The translations under genes and the position numbers were made by a program. From contig JAHBTJ010000003.1 of assembly GCA_019638595.1 (NCBI GenBank), forward strand, positions 186,001-250,000: a stretch of DNA of 64,000 bases, given 5' to 3'. This document shows positions 19,801 to 29,988 of the stretch, in pieces. Every line of letters begins with the position of its first letter. The first letter of the stretch is position 1. This DNA is from Chitinophagaceae bacterium (GTDB taxonomy: Bacteria > Bacteroidota > Bacteroidia > Chitinophagales > Chitinophagaceae). Below the pieces are notes generated by a model. The model searched no databases and was not told the DNA's origin. It was given only the letters and a program-made list of their open reading frames with translations.

Positions 19801-22800
19801 TAAATTGTTCTTCTAAACCTGAGTCCGCAAATTCCTCGATTACAATATCTAAGGATTTCCTTTCTAAAATCTTTTGTTTCGGACCGTCATCAGTATAAAT
19901 AAAAATAGTCCTGAGGATCTCATGACGCTCGATCAATTTGCTAATTGCTTTTTTAAACTCCGGTATCTTAACATCTGATGTTTTAAAATCGTAGGTGCCA
20001 ATTATATTGTATGAAATATTGCTAATGCCTAGCTGGTCAATTAACCACAATCTATTCTGTGATGGGGACAAATCGTAGTAGTCCTGCGACGGCAAAGCTT
20101 CAATTTTAAGAAACTCTTCCTTTCTTGCTCCAATAATAAATTTAGATTGCTCTGCTATAGTTGCTTTGAGAAACAATTCATTTAACGACATCCTTACAAA
20201 GAACTCTTTGTAAATTAGACTTGATAGCCGGGTAGCTTTTAGACTGTGTCCGCCCTTTCCAAAGAAATTATCTTTAATTCCAATTTGCCCATCTCCCAAA
20301 ACGTCCTTCCATAAACCAACTAACTTTCTTTGGACTTCATTTTCTGGTGGACGGTAATCATTTTCTGAAATCAGTCCCATTGTCTGGTGATTTGGCAGTC
20401 TCTTCTTATCAATTTTGCCATTCTCATTTAATGGAAATTCATCTATATGAATGAAATATGTTGGGATCATATAGGCTGGCAGGCTGCGGCTTAGAAAAGT
20501 ATGTAATGCGTCATAATCTAATCTTTGATCACCAATAAAATATGTCACGAGTTCCTGCTCGCCGTAATTATTTTCTTTTGCAATGGTAATGGATGAATTA
20601 ATATTTTCGTGTTTGGCTAGGCAGGATTCAATTTCCCCTAACTCAATCCGATACCCTCTAATTTTGACTTGTTCATCTTTTCGCCCAATGAATTCAATAT
20701 TTCCATCAACTGTCCATTTTCCAATGTCTCCGGTTCTATACATCCTCTGGCGTTTATCGAAAGGACTTGAGATAAATTTTTGGCTTGTTAACTCAGACTG
20801 GTTTAAATAGCCTCTCGCGACACCAGAGCCACCAATATAAATTTCGCCTGGAACTCCAATCGGTGAAAGACGGTTTTCCCTATTAAATATTAAAATGCTT
20901 TCATTCAACAATGGTCTTCCAATGGACATGAAATTATTTTCGCTTAGAAGACAGCTCGTACTCCAAACAGTGGTTTCAGTAGGACCGTAAACCCCAACGA
21001 CTTTGGTACATTTAAGTTCACTTAAAAAATCATAGTTGCTTTGGCTCAAAGATTCTCCTCCGACCATCAAAACCTTCAAATTATTGAAATAGCTTTTTAT
21101 ATCTCCGGTAGAGGTGTTTATTAGTTGAGTAAGCCGGGACGGAGTTAGTTGAATAACATCAATTTTTGAAGCAGCCATGTATTTCAATATAATCTGCGGG
21201 TCGGCCTTATCTATTAGTAATAGCTTCATGCCATTGATTGGTGCCCCGACCAATTCTGCTACAGACATATCAAATGAATAACTTGTTGATGCTGCAAAAA
21301 CCATATTTGGTTCCAAAAAAAATCTCCAAAAATAATTTTGCACGAAACTCGCCACATTCCGATGCTCCACCATTACTCCTTTTGGGCGCCCTGTGGAGCC
21401 TGATGTATAAATTATGTACGCAAGATCTTCAGGTTTGGCAGCAATTTTTGAGCTTTCATTTTTATACTTAAATGATGTCATTCTGAACTTTTCCAGAACA
21501 GAATTATCTACCACGATCTTACAATTACTGTCCTCTAAAATAAAATTAATTCTTTCAATCGGGTATTCGGTGTCGATTGGCACGTACGCACCTCCTGCTT
21601 TCAGAATTCCGAAAATTGAAATCACTAGCCATTCAGTACGATCTAATATAATTGCTATTAAATCGTTTGGTTTGATTTGATATTCTTCTTGAAGAAAACT
21701 ACCAAATTGATTACTTTTTTCATTTAAAGATTTAAACGACAGCTCCATTTCCCCAAATTCAACCGCAATCTTGTTGGGTGATTTGATAGCTTGTTGCTCA
21801 AGTAATTCAATTATTGTTTGGTCATTTTGTTGATTGCATTCATTATTAAATTCGAATAATAATTGATGCTTTTCAGAAGGAGTCAAATAATCAATTTCAT
21901 CAATGTGCAGATGTGAATTGGCTAATACAATTTCTAAAACTTGCTCTAAATGATTAGATATTCTTTCAACAGTCGCTTTGTCGTATATATCACTATTGTA
22001 TTCAATACTAGTATGAAGATCGCTTCCGATTTCCCAATAATAAAAGGTTAAATCAAACTTAGAGATCATTTCTTCGGCACCTTCAAATCTTTCTATTTTT
22101 ATGTCCTCCAATACTTTTCCATCCACTTCGAGACTTCCTGCATTTTGTAGTATGACCATAACATCAAAAAGAGCATTTCGACTTATATCCCTTTGTAGGT
22201 TTAGAGACTTTACTAATTCTTCAAACGGAAATCCTTGATGTTCATAGGCATTGAGCGTAATTTCCTTTACTTGATCCAATAACTCAAGAAAACTTTCCTT
22301 CCCATTAATTTTCGTTCTCAATGCTAACGTATTTACATAAAATCCGATTTGTCCATCCAGGTCCGCATGTTCCCTATTTGCAATGGGGATTCCGATAATA
22401 ATATCCTCTTGACCAGAATATCTGTAAAGAATTATGTTTACAAGAGTAAGTAAGCCCATATACAATGTGCTTCCGCTCTCCAAGCATATTTTTTTTAATC
22501 CTTCTGATAATCTTGAATCAATTATCTTGGTAATAACTCCTCCATTATAAGTCTTAATTGAAGGCCTAATTCTATCTCCTTGTAAGTCTAACGCGGGAAT
22601 ATCATTTGAGAATTGCTGAAGCCAATAATTCTTATGCTCTAAAAATATAGATTCTGTCAACTGTCCTTGTTGCCAACAAGAATAGTCCTTGTATTGAATT
22701 CTTAATGATTGCAAGAAGCTAGGTTGTCTTCTCACTTGAGAATTATACAAGGTAAAGATTTCACTTAATAGTATCTTTAAAGACCAAGCATCACAAATTA

Positions 22801-25800
22801 TATGGTGAATTACAAACACAAATACCCATTTCTTTTCATCAACCTGATATAAATTGATTCTAAGCATTGGTCCTGATTCTAAATCAAAAGGACATGCAGC
22901 TTCTTTCTTCATCAATTCTCTAACTAATTCGCTTTTATTTTCATTATTTCTCAAATCTTCGTAAAGTATATTAAAATTGCCTGCTTGATGTATATTTATC
23001 CATTGGCGAATTTCTCCTTCTTCGTCTTCCCTAAAAACAGTTCTGAGAATTTCATGGCGTCCAATTACCATGTCAAACGAATGATCTAATGCCATTCTAT
23101 CAAGATTTCCTGTAATTATATATGTCCTAGAAATATTGTGGGCAATATTCCCATCCTTAAGTTGACATAGAGCCCATGTCCTCAATTGAGAAGAAGACAA
23201 TGGATAAGAATCTTGTATTGTAGATATAGGTATCTCTGAATACCCCCCCTTTTTCGCCTCAAATATTAAGATCGCCTGGCTTTCTATAGAGGTGTAACTA
23301 AACAATGCTATAAAATCAATCTTAACTTCGAATTCTTTAAAAATTTGACTGGCCAGTCGTGTTGCTTTTAGGCTGTGTCCTCCAATCTCAAAGAAATCAC
23401 TGGTTACACTTATCTCCTGAATTCCTAGAACATCCTGCCAAATTTTCAATAACTTCGATTCTGTCTCATTTCTGGGTAATAGGAAGTCAATAGAATTATT
23501 TGGTTTGACATCGCTTATCTCAGAAAGTCTTCTTTGATCTATTTTACCATTAGTTGTCAAAGGAAAGCTTTCTAATTGGTAAAAGTAGCTAGGAATCATA
23601 TATTGCGGCAATCTATGTTTTAGATATTCTTGCAGCTCAGAGATATTAATTTTCTTACTTCCCAGGAAGTAGGCACTTAGTTCCTTTTCTTGTGAAAGAT
23701 TAGATTTCGCTATAACGATTGCAGAGTTAATTTCAGGATATTGTCGAAGCACTTCCTCAACTTCTCCCAGTTCAACACGATAGCCTCTTATCTTTATTTG
23801 ATGATCATTTCTTCCTAAAAATTCGATATTACCATCCGGCAGCCACCTACCCATGTCTCCGGTCCGGTAAATACGATCTCCAACTCTATATGGGTTTTTA
23901 ATAAATCTTTCTTCACTAAGATTACGATGATTTAAATACCCTTTCGCCACTCCATGCCCTCCTACGCATATTTCACCAAATATACCTACTGGTAGTAGTT
24001 TGCCGGCGTTATTTAATATATATGCTGTACTATTATTGATGGGCTTACCTAATGGAATATTCTCTGTAACAGTTTCAATAGGATATGTCAAAGAGAATGT
24101 TGTATTTTCAGTAGGTCCGTAGCCGTTAATAATATTTAATTCATAATTATATTCTTTCAATTTCTTAATATGTATCGGAGATAATTTGTCTCCTCCGGTG
24201 ATTATTGTTTGCAATCCATTAAACAATGTAATATCACTATCGATAAGTTGGTTAAGGAAGCTTGAGGTAAACCACATTATTTTAACACCCTGCTTTTTAA
24301 TTTCCTTGGCTAGCCTGGCTTGATCCAACAGTACTTCTTTACTGCATAAAATCAACTTGCCACCATTTAACAGCATTCCCCAGAACTCAAAAGTGGTTGC
24401 ATCAAATGAAAATGCTCCTGTTGATAATAAAATGTTGTTGATATTAAAATCAACGTAAGTAACTGATTTTACTAAACGAACAACATTTCTATGTTCTATT
24501 ATTACTCCCTTGGGGTTGCCTGTCGATCCAGACGTATACATCACATACGCCATATCTTCTGGACTCACAGGCGTGGTAGAAAATTCTTCCACGTCTGCTT
24601 GTTCGTCAAACTGGATATCAATCGCGAAAATTTGCCTATTGTATTGATTTAGATCAAAAATATAACTTGATTGAGTAATCAATAAGTTGACAGAGGCATC
24701 GTCAAGAATAAATTCCTTTCTAGCGGCGGGAATTTCTGGATCAATGGGTACATATACACCTCCTAATTTCAGAACAGCCAGGAGTGCAAGAATCATCTCC
24801 GGTGATTTGTCTAGAATAATCGCTACAGCATTACCAACTTTTACACCATACAAATTCCTTATTTGCAGTGCTAAACGATTCGACTTTTCATCTATGTCAG
24901 CATAACTAAATGCTAGTTCATTGCATACCAAAGCAGTTTTAGTGCCACACAGTTTTACTTGTTCCTTGAATAGATCAAGGATCGATTGATACGAAGGATA
25001 GGCAGTTAAAGAATCATTAAAGTCATTTAAAATTTGATGTATTTCTGTTTTACTAAGAAATTCCAATTGGCTGATTGATTCTGACGGAGACCGAACTACA
25101 GAATCCATCAGCCGGAGCAAATGATCCATCATTCTTTTCACACTGGACTCGTGGAAAATATCAATATTGTAATCTACTTTGACAACTAGCTGATCTTCGG
25201 ATTCTTCGAAAGTAAAGATGAGATCAAACTTACTGAATAGTTGCTCGTAACCATGATATTCCTTTATAACGAGATTTTCAACATTCAAATCCTTTTCGAC
25301 ATCAATTTTTTCTGTGTTTTGTAAAACAACTACTACATCAAATAATGGGTTTCGGCTTATGTCTCTCTCTATATTTAGTTCTTTTATAAGTTCATCAAAC
25401 GGAAAAGATTGATGTTCGTAAGCACTGAATGTTTTTTTTACTATTTTATCTAACAAGATTTCATAGCTGTCGGTCGAACTGAATTGTGTTCTTATTGCTA
25501 ATGTATTTACATAAAGTCCAATTTGATTTTCAATGTCGATATGATCTCTATTTGCTACGGGAGTGCCGATAATTGTATCAGTTTGATCTGTGTATTTATA
25601 AAGAAAGACGTTCACCACGCCTAATAATCCCATAAATAAAGTCCCCCCCTGGTTTTGACTTATTCTCTTAATACCGAGGTTTATATCAGCATCAATTATT
25701 CTTCTAATGGTTCCACCTCTATATTTCTTTGTTGGAGGTCGCTTTTTGTCGGTAGATATTTGCAATACTGGAAGCTCTCCGGCAAATTGATTTAACCAAT

Positions 25801-26602
25801 ACTCCTTATGCGATATTTGATCATGTTTGCGTAATTGTTCTTGTTGCCATATTGCATAATCTTTATATTGAATCGGTAGTGGATCTAATTGTTCATTAAT
25901 ATTTTTAATACTACAAGTGTAGAATGAAAGTAACTCTTTGATTAAAATATTCATCGACCACCCGTCACTTATGATATGATGCATCACAAAGATTAATATC
26001 CAGTTGTCTTTATGTATCTCCTTTAGAATTACACGAAACAATGGGCCTTTATTCAAATCAAACGGTTCGGTTAATGCTTCTTCGATGATTTTGTCAATAT
26101 TCTTTTCGATTTGGATGGAATTACTGGCATCAATTAACTGAAGATTAAAATTGAATTTATCCGCAGGCACGACACGTTGCCATATTCTTTGATCACTATC
26201 TTCAATAAAAATTGTGCGTAGGATTTCATGTCTGTCAATTATTTTTTTGAATGATTCATTGAGTTCCTTGATTTCCAATTTTCCTTGCAATTCATAAACA
26301 CCCGATATATTATATGCCTGACTTCCTTCTTTTTGTTGGCTTAGTACCCAGATTCGTTCTTGCGCCGGGGTTAATGGATATTCTGACTGAATAGTTGAAA
26401 CTGGAATTTTTACCTTGTATGAATCATTAAAAAATGACTGATCATTTTTTAACAAAAACTCGATCAAATCTGCCTTATTCTCCTTAATTTTTGTTAGCAG
26501 TTCATCATGTAATTGAGGTTCTTCAGTAAATATTTTTAATTTGCCATTATCTAATTCCAGCAAAATATTATTATCTCTTATCTCTTTTAGCAGCTTTTTC
26601 AT
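16889..26602 (-). CDS. NRPS2: docking-C-A(Val)-T-C-A(Gly-like)-T-C-A(unknown)-T
   Basis: Trimodular nonribosomal peptide synthetase of 3237 residues. I start it at the ATG at 26602, which overlaps the NRPS1 stop as ATGA; a start 19 codons upstream would overlap NRPS1 by about 60 nt and add a basic tail before the docking domain. Order: TubC-type docking (1-53), then three C-A-T modules of roughly 1060-1080 residues. The C domains carry HHIISDG, HHIICDA and HHIISDG; the T domains carry IGGHSL, KGGHSL and SGGNSL. Pocket residues by hand: A1 DAFWIGGTFK, identical to a classical Val code; A2 DMAQMGVVWK, closest to Gly codes but not certain; A3 DAMHVGGITK, which I cannot assign. The tail ends in ITVTI, a possible beta-strand docking motif. 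The gene is visibly more AT-rich than NRPS1, 3 and 4 and has none of their shared tracts. Confidence 0.9.
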   Translation of the reverse strand: MKKLLKEIRDNNILLELDNGKLKIFTEEPQLHDELLTKIKENKADLIEFLLKNDQSFFNDSYKVKIPVSTIQSEYPLTPAQERIWVLSQQKEGSQAYNISGVYELQGKLEIKELNESFKKIIDRHEILRTIFIEDSDQRIWQRVVPADKFNFNLQLIDASNSIQIEKNIDKIIEEALTEPFDLNKGPLFRVILKEIHKDNWILIFVMHHIISDGWSMNILIKELLSFYTCSIKNINEQLDPLPIQYKDYAIWQQEQLRKHDQISHKEYWLNQFAGELPVLQISTDKKRPPTKKYRGGTIRRIIDADINLGIKRISQNQGGTLFMGLLGVVNVFLYKYTDQTDTIIGTPVANRDHIDIENQIGLYVNTLAIRTQFSSTDSYEILLDKIVKKTFSAYEHQSFPFDELIKELNIERDISRNPLFDVVVVLQNTEKIDVEKDLNVENLVIKEYHGYEQLFSKFDLIFTFEESEDQLVVKVDYNIDIFHESSVKRMMDHLLRLMDSVVRSPSESISQLEFLSKTEIHQILNDFNDSLTAYPSYQSILDLFKEQVKLCGTKTALVCNELAFSYADIDEKSNRLALQIRNLYGVKVGNAVAIILDKSPEMILALLAVLKLGGVYVPIDPEIPAARKEFILDDASVNLLITQSSYIFDLNQYNRQIFAIDIQFDEQADVEEFSTTPVSPEDMAYVMYTSGSTGNPKGVIIEHRNVVRLVKSVTYVDFNINNILLSTGAFSFDATTFEFWGMLLNGGKLILCSKEVLLDQARLAKEIKKQGVKIMWFTSSFLNQLIDSDITLFNGLQTIITGGDKLSPIHIKKLKEYNYELNIINGYGPTENTTFSLTYPIETVTENIPLGKPINNSTAYILNNAGKLLPVGIFGEICVGGHGVAKGYLNHRNLSEERFIKNPYRVGDRIYRTGDMGRWLPDGNIEFLGRNDHQIKIRGYRVELGEVEEVLRQYPEINSAIVIAKSNLSQEKELSAYFLGSKKINISELQEYLKHRLPQYMIPSYFYQLESFPLTTNGKIDQRRLSEISDVKPNNSIDFLLPRNETESKLLKIWQDVLGIQEISVTSDFFEIGGHSLKATRLASQIFKEFEVKIDFIALFSYTSIESQAILIFEAKKGGYSEIPISTIQDSYPLSSSQLRTWALCQLKDGNIAHNISRTYIITGNLDRMALDHSFDMVIGRHEILRTVFREDEEGEIRQWINIHQAGNFNILYEDLRNNENKSELVRELMKKEAACPFDLESGPMLRINLYQVDEKKWVFVFVIHHIICDAWSLKILLSEIFTLYNSQVRRQPSFLQSLRIQYKDYSCWQQGQLTESIFLEHKNYWLQQFSNDIPALDLQGDRIRPSIKTYNGGVITKIIDSRLSEGLKKICLESGSTLYMGLLTLVNIILYRYSGQEDIIIGIPIANREHADLDGQIGFYVNTLALRTKINGKESFLELLDQVKEITLNAYEHQGFPFEELVKSLNLQRDISRNALFDVMVILQNAGSLEVDGKVLEDIKIERFEGAEEMISKFDLTFYYWEIGSDLHTSIEYNSDIYDKATVERISNHLEQVLEIVLANSHLHIDEIDYLTPSEKHQLLFEFNNECNQQNDQTIIELLEQQAIKSPNKIAVEFGEMELSFKSLNEKSNQFGSFLQEEYQIKPNDLIAIILDRTEWLVISIFGILKAGGAYVPIDTEYPIERINFILEDSNCKIVVDNSVLEKFRMTSFKYKNESSKIAAKPEDLAYIIYTSGSTGRPKGVMVEHRNVASFVQNYFWRFFLEPNMVFAASTSYSFDMSVAELVGAPINGMKLLLIDKADPQIILKYMAASKIDVIQLTPSRLTQLINTSTGDIKSYFNNLKVLMVGGESLSQSNYDFLSELKCTKVVGVYGPTETTVWSTSCLLSENNFMSIGRPLLNESILIFNRENRLSPIGVPGEIYIGGSGVARGYLNQSELTSQKFISSPFDKRQRMYRTGDIGKWTVDGNIEFIGRKDEQVKIRGYRIELGEIESCLAKHENINSSITIAKENNYGEQELVTYFIGDQRLDYDALHTFLSRSLPAYMIPTYFIHIDEFPLNENGKIDKKRLPNHQTMGLISENDYRPPENEVQRKLVGLWKDVLGDGQIGIKDNFFGKGGHSLKATRLSSLIYKEFFVRMSLNELFLKATIAEQSKFIIGARKEEFLKIEALPSQDYYDLSPSQNRLWLIDQLGISNISYNIIGTYDFKTSDVKIPEFKKAISKLIERHEILRTIFIYTDDGPKQKILERKSLDIVIEEFADSGLEEQFTISNIQKEIFNAKFKLDVWPLFKLALVKHKEKFSIVFSMHHIISDGWSLGIFTKELSEFYESELTGSHPSLPVLDIQYKDFANWQNLRLKNEDFLDQEKYWKKQLSGQIPELMLPVDHEYSLSEIDKGAKYYELVINEIQSKDISRFIKEHSVSLFTLFIAGFKVLLYRLTNETDITIGIPVANRDREEVKDLIGFFLNTLMLRDKLNINEPFEGLLNKVGKTLMDGLDNQSFPFEKLLESLNIKKDFNKFPISSIFLNMLDFGKKEILATSERKANHGEMPGSGKFDLECYFKEYSNAITIFCVYKSSLFKPETIEYWIQEFVSVIMQVINKRNLKIKDIDLFSKPSFPIEGIELKNVFTYFEEESITQSITSRFEEQVKKVPDNIAIFQEETVITYSQLNSMANGISEKIRTVCLESGLNIALLLEHGIEAVTGIMGVLKSGNAYVPLDPEYPVERLRYVITDTNCRILITSNATTHIVKDLVDNLANYTIINMSCDIQPSAVNPDIYIDPHSVAYILYTSGSTGQAKGIIQLHQNVLHFTRVYTNNLHISASDKFSLLPTYGFDAAVMDIFGALLNGATLYPYNLKRRGIEGLAYWLTANQISILHTVPTIYRYFLNILKEDIFRNVRLVVLGGEAVYKRDFENFKKHFPKNCILVNGYGPTESTITLQKFLDHDSIVTSRNIPIGVPVQETEVYILSEFDEIAKVYEIGELVYSSKYLAVGYWGKESVSNRAFTVSPFDKSKRVYRSGDFGRLLPTGEIEFLGRRDQQVKLNGQRIELNEIEQALLDLPSICEAVVLVKETSGYQQLVAYLRVSESLTESSIRQRLSQRIPLFMLPSIYVFIDKFPLTLTGKISRTDLPDPADPAKFGDSLIEPRNEIEEKLLAIWEEVLGRKKIGINSNYFESGGNSLSTLRIISRVKAEFKINIKVEEIFINPTIQQLADEVARKIWIIQNSYSDSEEMITVTI

Positions 26603-29600
26603 ATTTCTATTTGAATTAGGCGTTCTCTGTTTTCTTTGATTTTTTTCTGCTCTTCCCAAAAAAGGATTTGTTCAGAGATATTTTCTATTGTTGGTTCTTT
26701 ATATATACTTTCCATATTTATTCTCACCAAAAAGACTTGATTTATTCGTGATAATAACCTGGTTGCTTTCAGGCTATGACCTCCTAACTGAAAGAAGTCA
26801 TCCCGTACACCTATTCTCTCCTTACCCAGCACCTCCGACCATATCTCTGACAGCTTCTGCTCTATCTCTGTGCGTGGTGCGATATACTCAACCCCGGAGC
26901 TCTCATGAGGAGCCGGCAGCCGGTTACGGTTTATCTTCCCGTTCGCTGTCAGGGGCAATGACTCCAGTTGTACAAAATATAATGGTATCATGTACTGCGG
27001 TAAACGATCCCGCAGGTAAAGACGCAGCTCTTCCTCCTTCAGCTCTGCGGAGCTTATCACATAGCACACCAGCTCCTTGTCTCCCTCAGCATTGCTACGG
27101 ACTACCACTACCGAGGAGCTTATACCCTCATAGCCCTGAACCACACTCTCTATCTCACCCAGCTCTATACGGTAACCCCTTATCTTCACCTGGTCATCGC
27201 GTCTTCCTAAAAACTCAATGTTGCCGTCAGCCATCCACCGGCCTATATCGCCGGTACGGTACATCCGCTCTCCGGGACGGTAGGGGTTGGGTACAAACTT
27301 CTCCTCCGTCAGTTCCGGTCTGTTTAAATACCCCCGTGCCAGACCTTTACCGCCTATACATATCTCACCGCTAACACCTACGGGTTGTAACAAACCATCT
27401 TCACTTAAGATGTATATCTCCGTATTCCATATCGGACGACCGATTGGGACAATCGTATCCTGTAAAGATGTAACATGATATGTCACGTCAATTGAAGCTT
27501 CTGTCGGTCCGTATAAATTACATAGGGGAATATTTAAAATCTTATACCATTCTTTAACAGTTGCAACGCTTAAAGCTTCTCCACTGGCGATTACACATCG
27601 TAGGCTCTTTAAGTCTTCTATGTTTCTCTTCCAATCGAACAAATACTTAACAAAAGAAGCCAACATGCTTGGAACGAAATGTAAGCAAGTGACTTTATGT
27701 CTCACTATAAGCGAGAAAACAGATTCCGTCGACCGTGATTCATCCCTTTTGCATAAAATCATTTTTGCTCCCCAGCAAAGAGGCAAAAAAAGTTCCCAAA
27801 CTGAAACATCAAATGTAATTGGAGTTTTTTGCAATATAGTATCAGAGGTCGTGAAATCAAATCTCTTCCACATCCAATTCAATCGGTTAATTATTCCACT
27901 ATGCTCAAGCATGCAGCCCTTAGGCTTGCCTGTTGATCCTGATGTATAAATTACATAAGCCAGGTTTTCGGGGTCACTCACTCTTACAGGATTACCTGAT
28001 CTGTATTTGTTCTCCTCTGATCTGAACTTCTTCAGCTCCACGGCATCTATCACTACCCGGCACTTACTGTCGTCAAGCATGTAGTCTATGCGCTCCTGTG
28101 GATATTCCGGGTCAATAGGTACATAGGCTCCCCCGCTTTTTAATACTCCCAGTATTGCTATCACCATCCATTCACTGCGTTCCAACTGGATACCAACAAG
28201 GTCTTCGGATTGTATCTTATATTCTTCCCTCAGGTAGCCGGCCAGACGGTTGGAGTGTTCATTCAACTCCCTGTAGCTGATCTGTCGGTCTTCATATACC
28301 AGCGCTATCTTCTCCGGAGTCCGCAATACCTGCTCCTCAAACAGATCCACAACAGTCCTATCTTCAGGATAGGGGTATGCTGTTGCATTAAACTCCTCCA
28401 ATACCTTAACCTTCTCTCGGGGCGTAACAATTTCCAAATTGCCGATTCTGAGATCGGGATGGCTAATAACATTTGAAATTATCTCGCTGAACATTTGGAA
28501 AAAATGGAAAATCTTCTCTTTTTTAAAAAGCTTTGTTGAATATTCAACTTCCAGAAAAAAACGGCCATTTACATCTTTTTTGAAATTGAATGTCAAATCA
28601 AACTTAGAAGTAACATTGTTACGCTCAACAAAAGAAGACTTACACAAATAAGAATCTAATTCAACTATTTCTAATTCTTTTTCAAAAATGGATTTATCAT
28701 TTCGTACAGAATAGTCGTGAAAAACCATCAGGACGTCAAATAAAGGACTCCTACTTAAATCCCACCTAACATTTAAATCGTCGATCAATTGGTCAAAAGG
28801 GTAATCCTGGAATAGAAATGTTGAAAAAGTGCAATGTGTTATCTGTCTTTGTAGATCCCGAAATGATTTGTCAACATTAATATCAATTTTAATAGGAAGA
28901 GAATTGACAAACAATCCAAAAACATCTTGAAATCTAAAATGATTCCGCCCTGCTACAACAGTCCCTACCATAAAAAGCCCTTGCCCGGTCAATCTATATA
29001 ATAAAATACTTAATGCCGATAAGAAAAAGTTAAACTCAGAAATATGATTTAACAAACAATAGCTGGATATCTTTTCATAGTTTTCATTTTGAAAATAAAA
29101 CTTTAAGGAAGCTCCTTCAAAGGTCTTCCTTTCAGGTCGGCTAAAGTCTGTTGGTAAATTCAGCGGTTCGGGTAAATCAAAAAAATGAGCTTTCAAAATA
29201 TTTTGCCAATTTTCCGGACTCTTTGTATTTAGCTCTTCATTTTGCCAATTCACAAATTCTTTATATTGAATTTTTGAAGCGTCATAAAAAAAGTTATCGT
29301 TTGAAATATCAAAAGAATAGAATCTCATCACATCTCTCCAAAAAACTGATATAGACCAACCATCGCTAATAATATGATGAACACACAATATTGCAGCATG
29401 CTCTTTGTCGGAAAGTCTAAACAATCTAACTCGGATTAATGGCCATTTGCCTAAATCAAAAATCCAGTTCAGTTCCTTAGTAAACTCCTGATCTAAATAT
29501 TTCCTTTTGTCCTCAATCAAATTCAAATCTTCAGTTTGTATAGATAAATGTTTCCGCTCCTTAATTACTTGCCTTATTTCTCCTCCGATTTCCCTAAATA

Positions 29601-29988
29601 CGGTCCTTAATGATTCATGATTTTGGATTGTAGAATTAATTGCATATTCAATCTTTTTGCTTGAAAGTGCACCTTTAAGATAAAATCCGGTTGCTATATT
29701 ATAAGCGCGCTTTCCAGCATTCGTCTGGCTCAGTGACCAAATTCTCTTTTGACCATGTGAAATCGGATAACTAGATTCTTCTTTTACAAATGGAATCTTA
29801 GCCAACTCTAACTGCCTCTCAATTGACTTTAAAAATGAGATTATGTTCTTTTTTTCCGATTTTATAATTGCAATAAAATCCGGGGTTAATCGACCTGTTT
29901 CGCCCGACAATTTTAGTTGATCGTTGCTATCAACCCTGGGAATTATGTTGAGCCTCTTTAGCTCCTGAATTATTTGAGAGATATTCAT
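26599..29988 (-). CDS. NRPS1: docking-C-A(Ser)-T, first elongation module
   Basis: Monomodular synthetase of 1129 residues. TubC-type docking domain 1-57, condensation domain about 70-500 with HHIISDG at 204-210, adenylation domain about 510-1010, T domain with phosphopantetheine Ser1072 (LGGHSLKAT), and a charged tail ending in IQIEI. Pocket residues read by hand are DVWHISLIDK, one conservative change from the Ser code DVWHLSLIDK, so Ser is a confident prediction. It directly follows the FAAL-ACP gene with a 4-nt ATGA overlap. Its C domain should therefore be a starter-type domain that N-acylates Ser with the fatty acid. DNA at 26760-27426 and 27927-28403 is nearly identical to parts of NRPS3 and NRPS4, while the pocket-forming core between them is not. 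Confidence 0.92.
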   Translation of the reverse strand: MNISQIIQELKRLNIIPRVDSNDQLKLSGETGRLTPDFIAIIKSEKKNIISFLKSIERQLELAKIPFVKEESSYPISHGQKRIWSLSQTNAGKRAYNIATGFYLKGALSSKKIEYAINSTIQNHESLRTVFREIGGEIRQVIKERKHLSIQTEDLNLIEDKRKYLDQEFTKELNWIFDLGKWPLIRVRLFRLSDKEHAAILCVHHIISDGWSISVFWRDVMRFYSFDISNDNFFYDASKIQYKEFVNWQNEELNTKSPENWQNILKAHFFDLPEPLNLPTDFSRPERKTFEGASLKFYFQNENYEKISSYCLLNHISEFNFFLSALSILLYRLTGQGLFMVGTVVAGRNHFRFQDVFGLFVNSLPIKIDINVDKSFRDLQRQITHCTFSTFLFQDYPFDQLIDDLNVRWDLSRSPLFDVLMVFHDYSVRNDKSIFEKELEIVELDSYLCKSSFVERNNVTSKFDLTFNFKKDVNGRFFLEVEYSTKLFKKEKIFHFFQMFSEIISNVISHPDLRIGNLEIVTPREKVKVLEEFNATAYPYPEDRTVVDLFEEQVLRTPEKIALVYEDRQISYRELNEHSNRLAGYLREEYKIQSEDLVGIQLERSEWMVIAILGVLKSGGAYVPIDPEYPQERIDYMLDDSKCRVVIDAVELKKFRSEENKYRSGNPVRVSDPENLAYVIYTSGSTGKPKGCMLEHSGIINRLNWMWKRFDFTTSDTILQKTPITFDVSVWELFLPLCWGAKMILCKRDESRSTESVFSLIVRHKVTCLHFVPSMLASFVKYLFDWKRNIEDLKSLRCVIASGEALSVATVKEWYKILNIPLCNLYGPTEASIDVTYHVTSLQDTIVPIGRPIWNTEIYILSEDGLLQPVGVSGEICIGGKGLARGYLNRPELTEEKFVPNPYRPGERMYRTGDIGRWMADGNIEFLGRRDDQVKIRGYRIELGEIESVVQGYEGISSSVVVVRSNAEGDKELVCYVISSAELKEEELRLYLRDRLPQYMIPLYFVQLESLPLTANGKINRNRLPAPHESSGVEYIAPRTEIEQKLSEIWSEVLGKERIGVRDDFFQLGGHSLKATRLLSRINQVFLVRINMESIYKEPTIENISEQILFWEEQKKIKENRERLIQIEI
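26760..27426. repeat. Near-identical adenylation/T-domain tract, NRPS1 copy
   Basis: About 665 bp nearly identical in DNA to 12298-12962 in NRPS3. The inner 568 bp also match 6840-7407 in NRPS4. It encodes the C-terminal subdomain of the A domain and, in NRPS1 and NRPS3, the start of the T domain. It is GC-richer than surrounding DNA. Confidence 0.85.
27927..28403. repeat. Near-identical A-domain N-terminal tract, NRPS1 copy
   Basis: Partner of 3414-3890. Confidence 0.85.

Noticed and set aside
26603-26659. Upstream start for NRPS2 that would overlap NRPS1 by about 60 nt
   Set aside because: The ATG at 26602 gives the ATGA overlap seen at other junctions and begins exactly at the docking domain.
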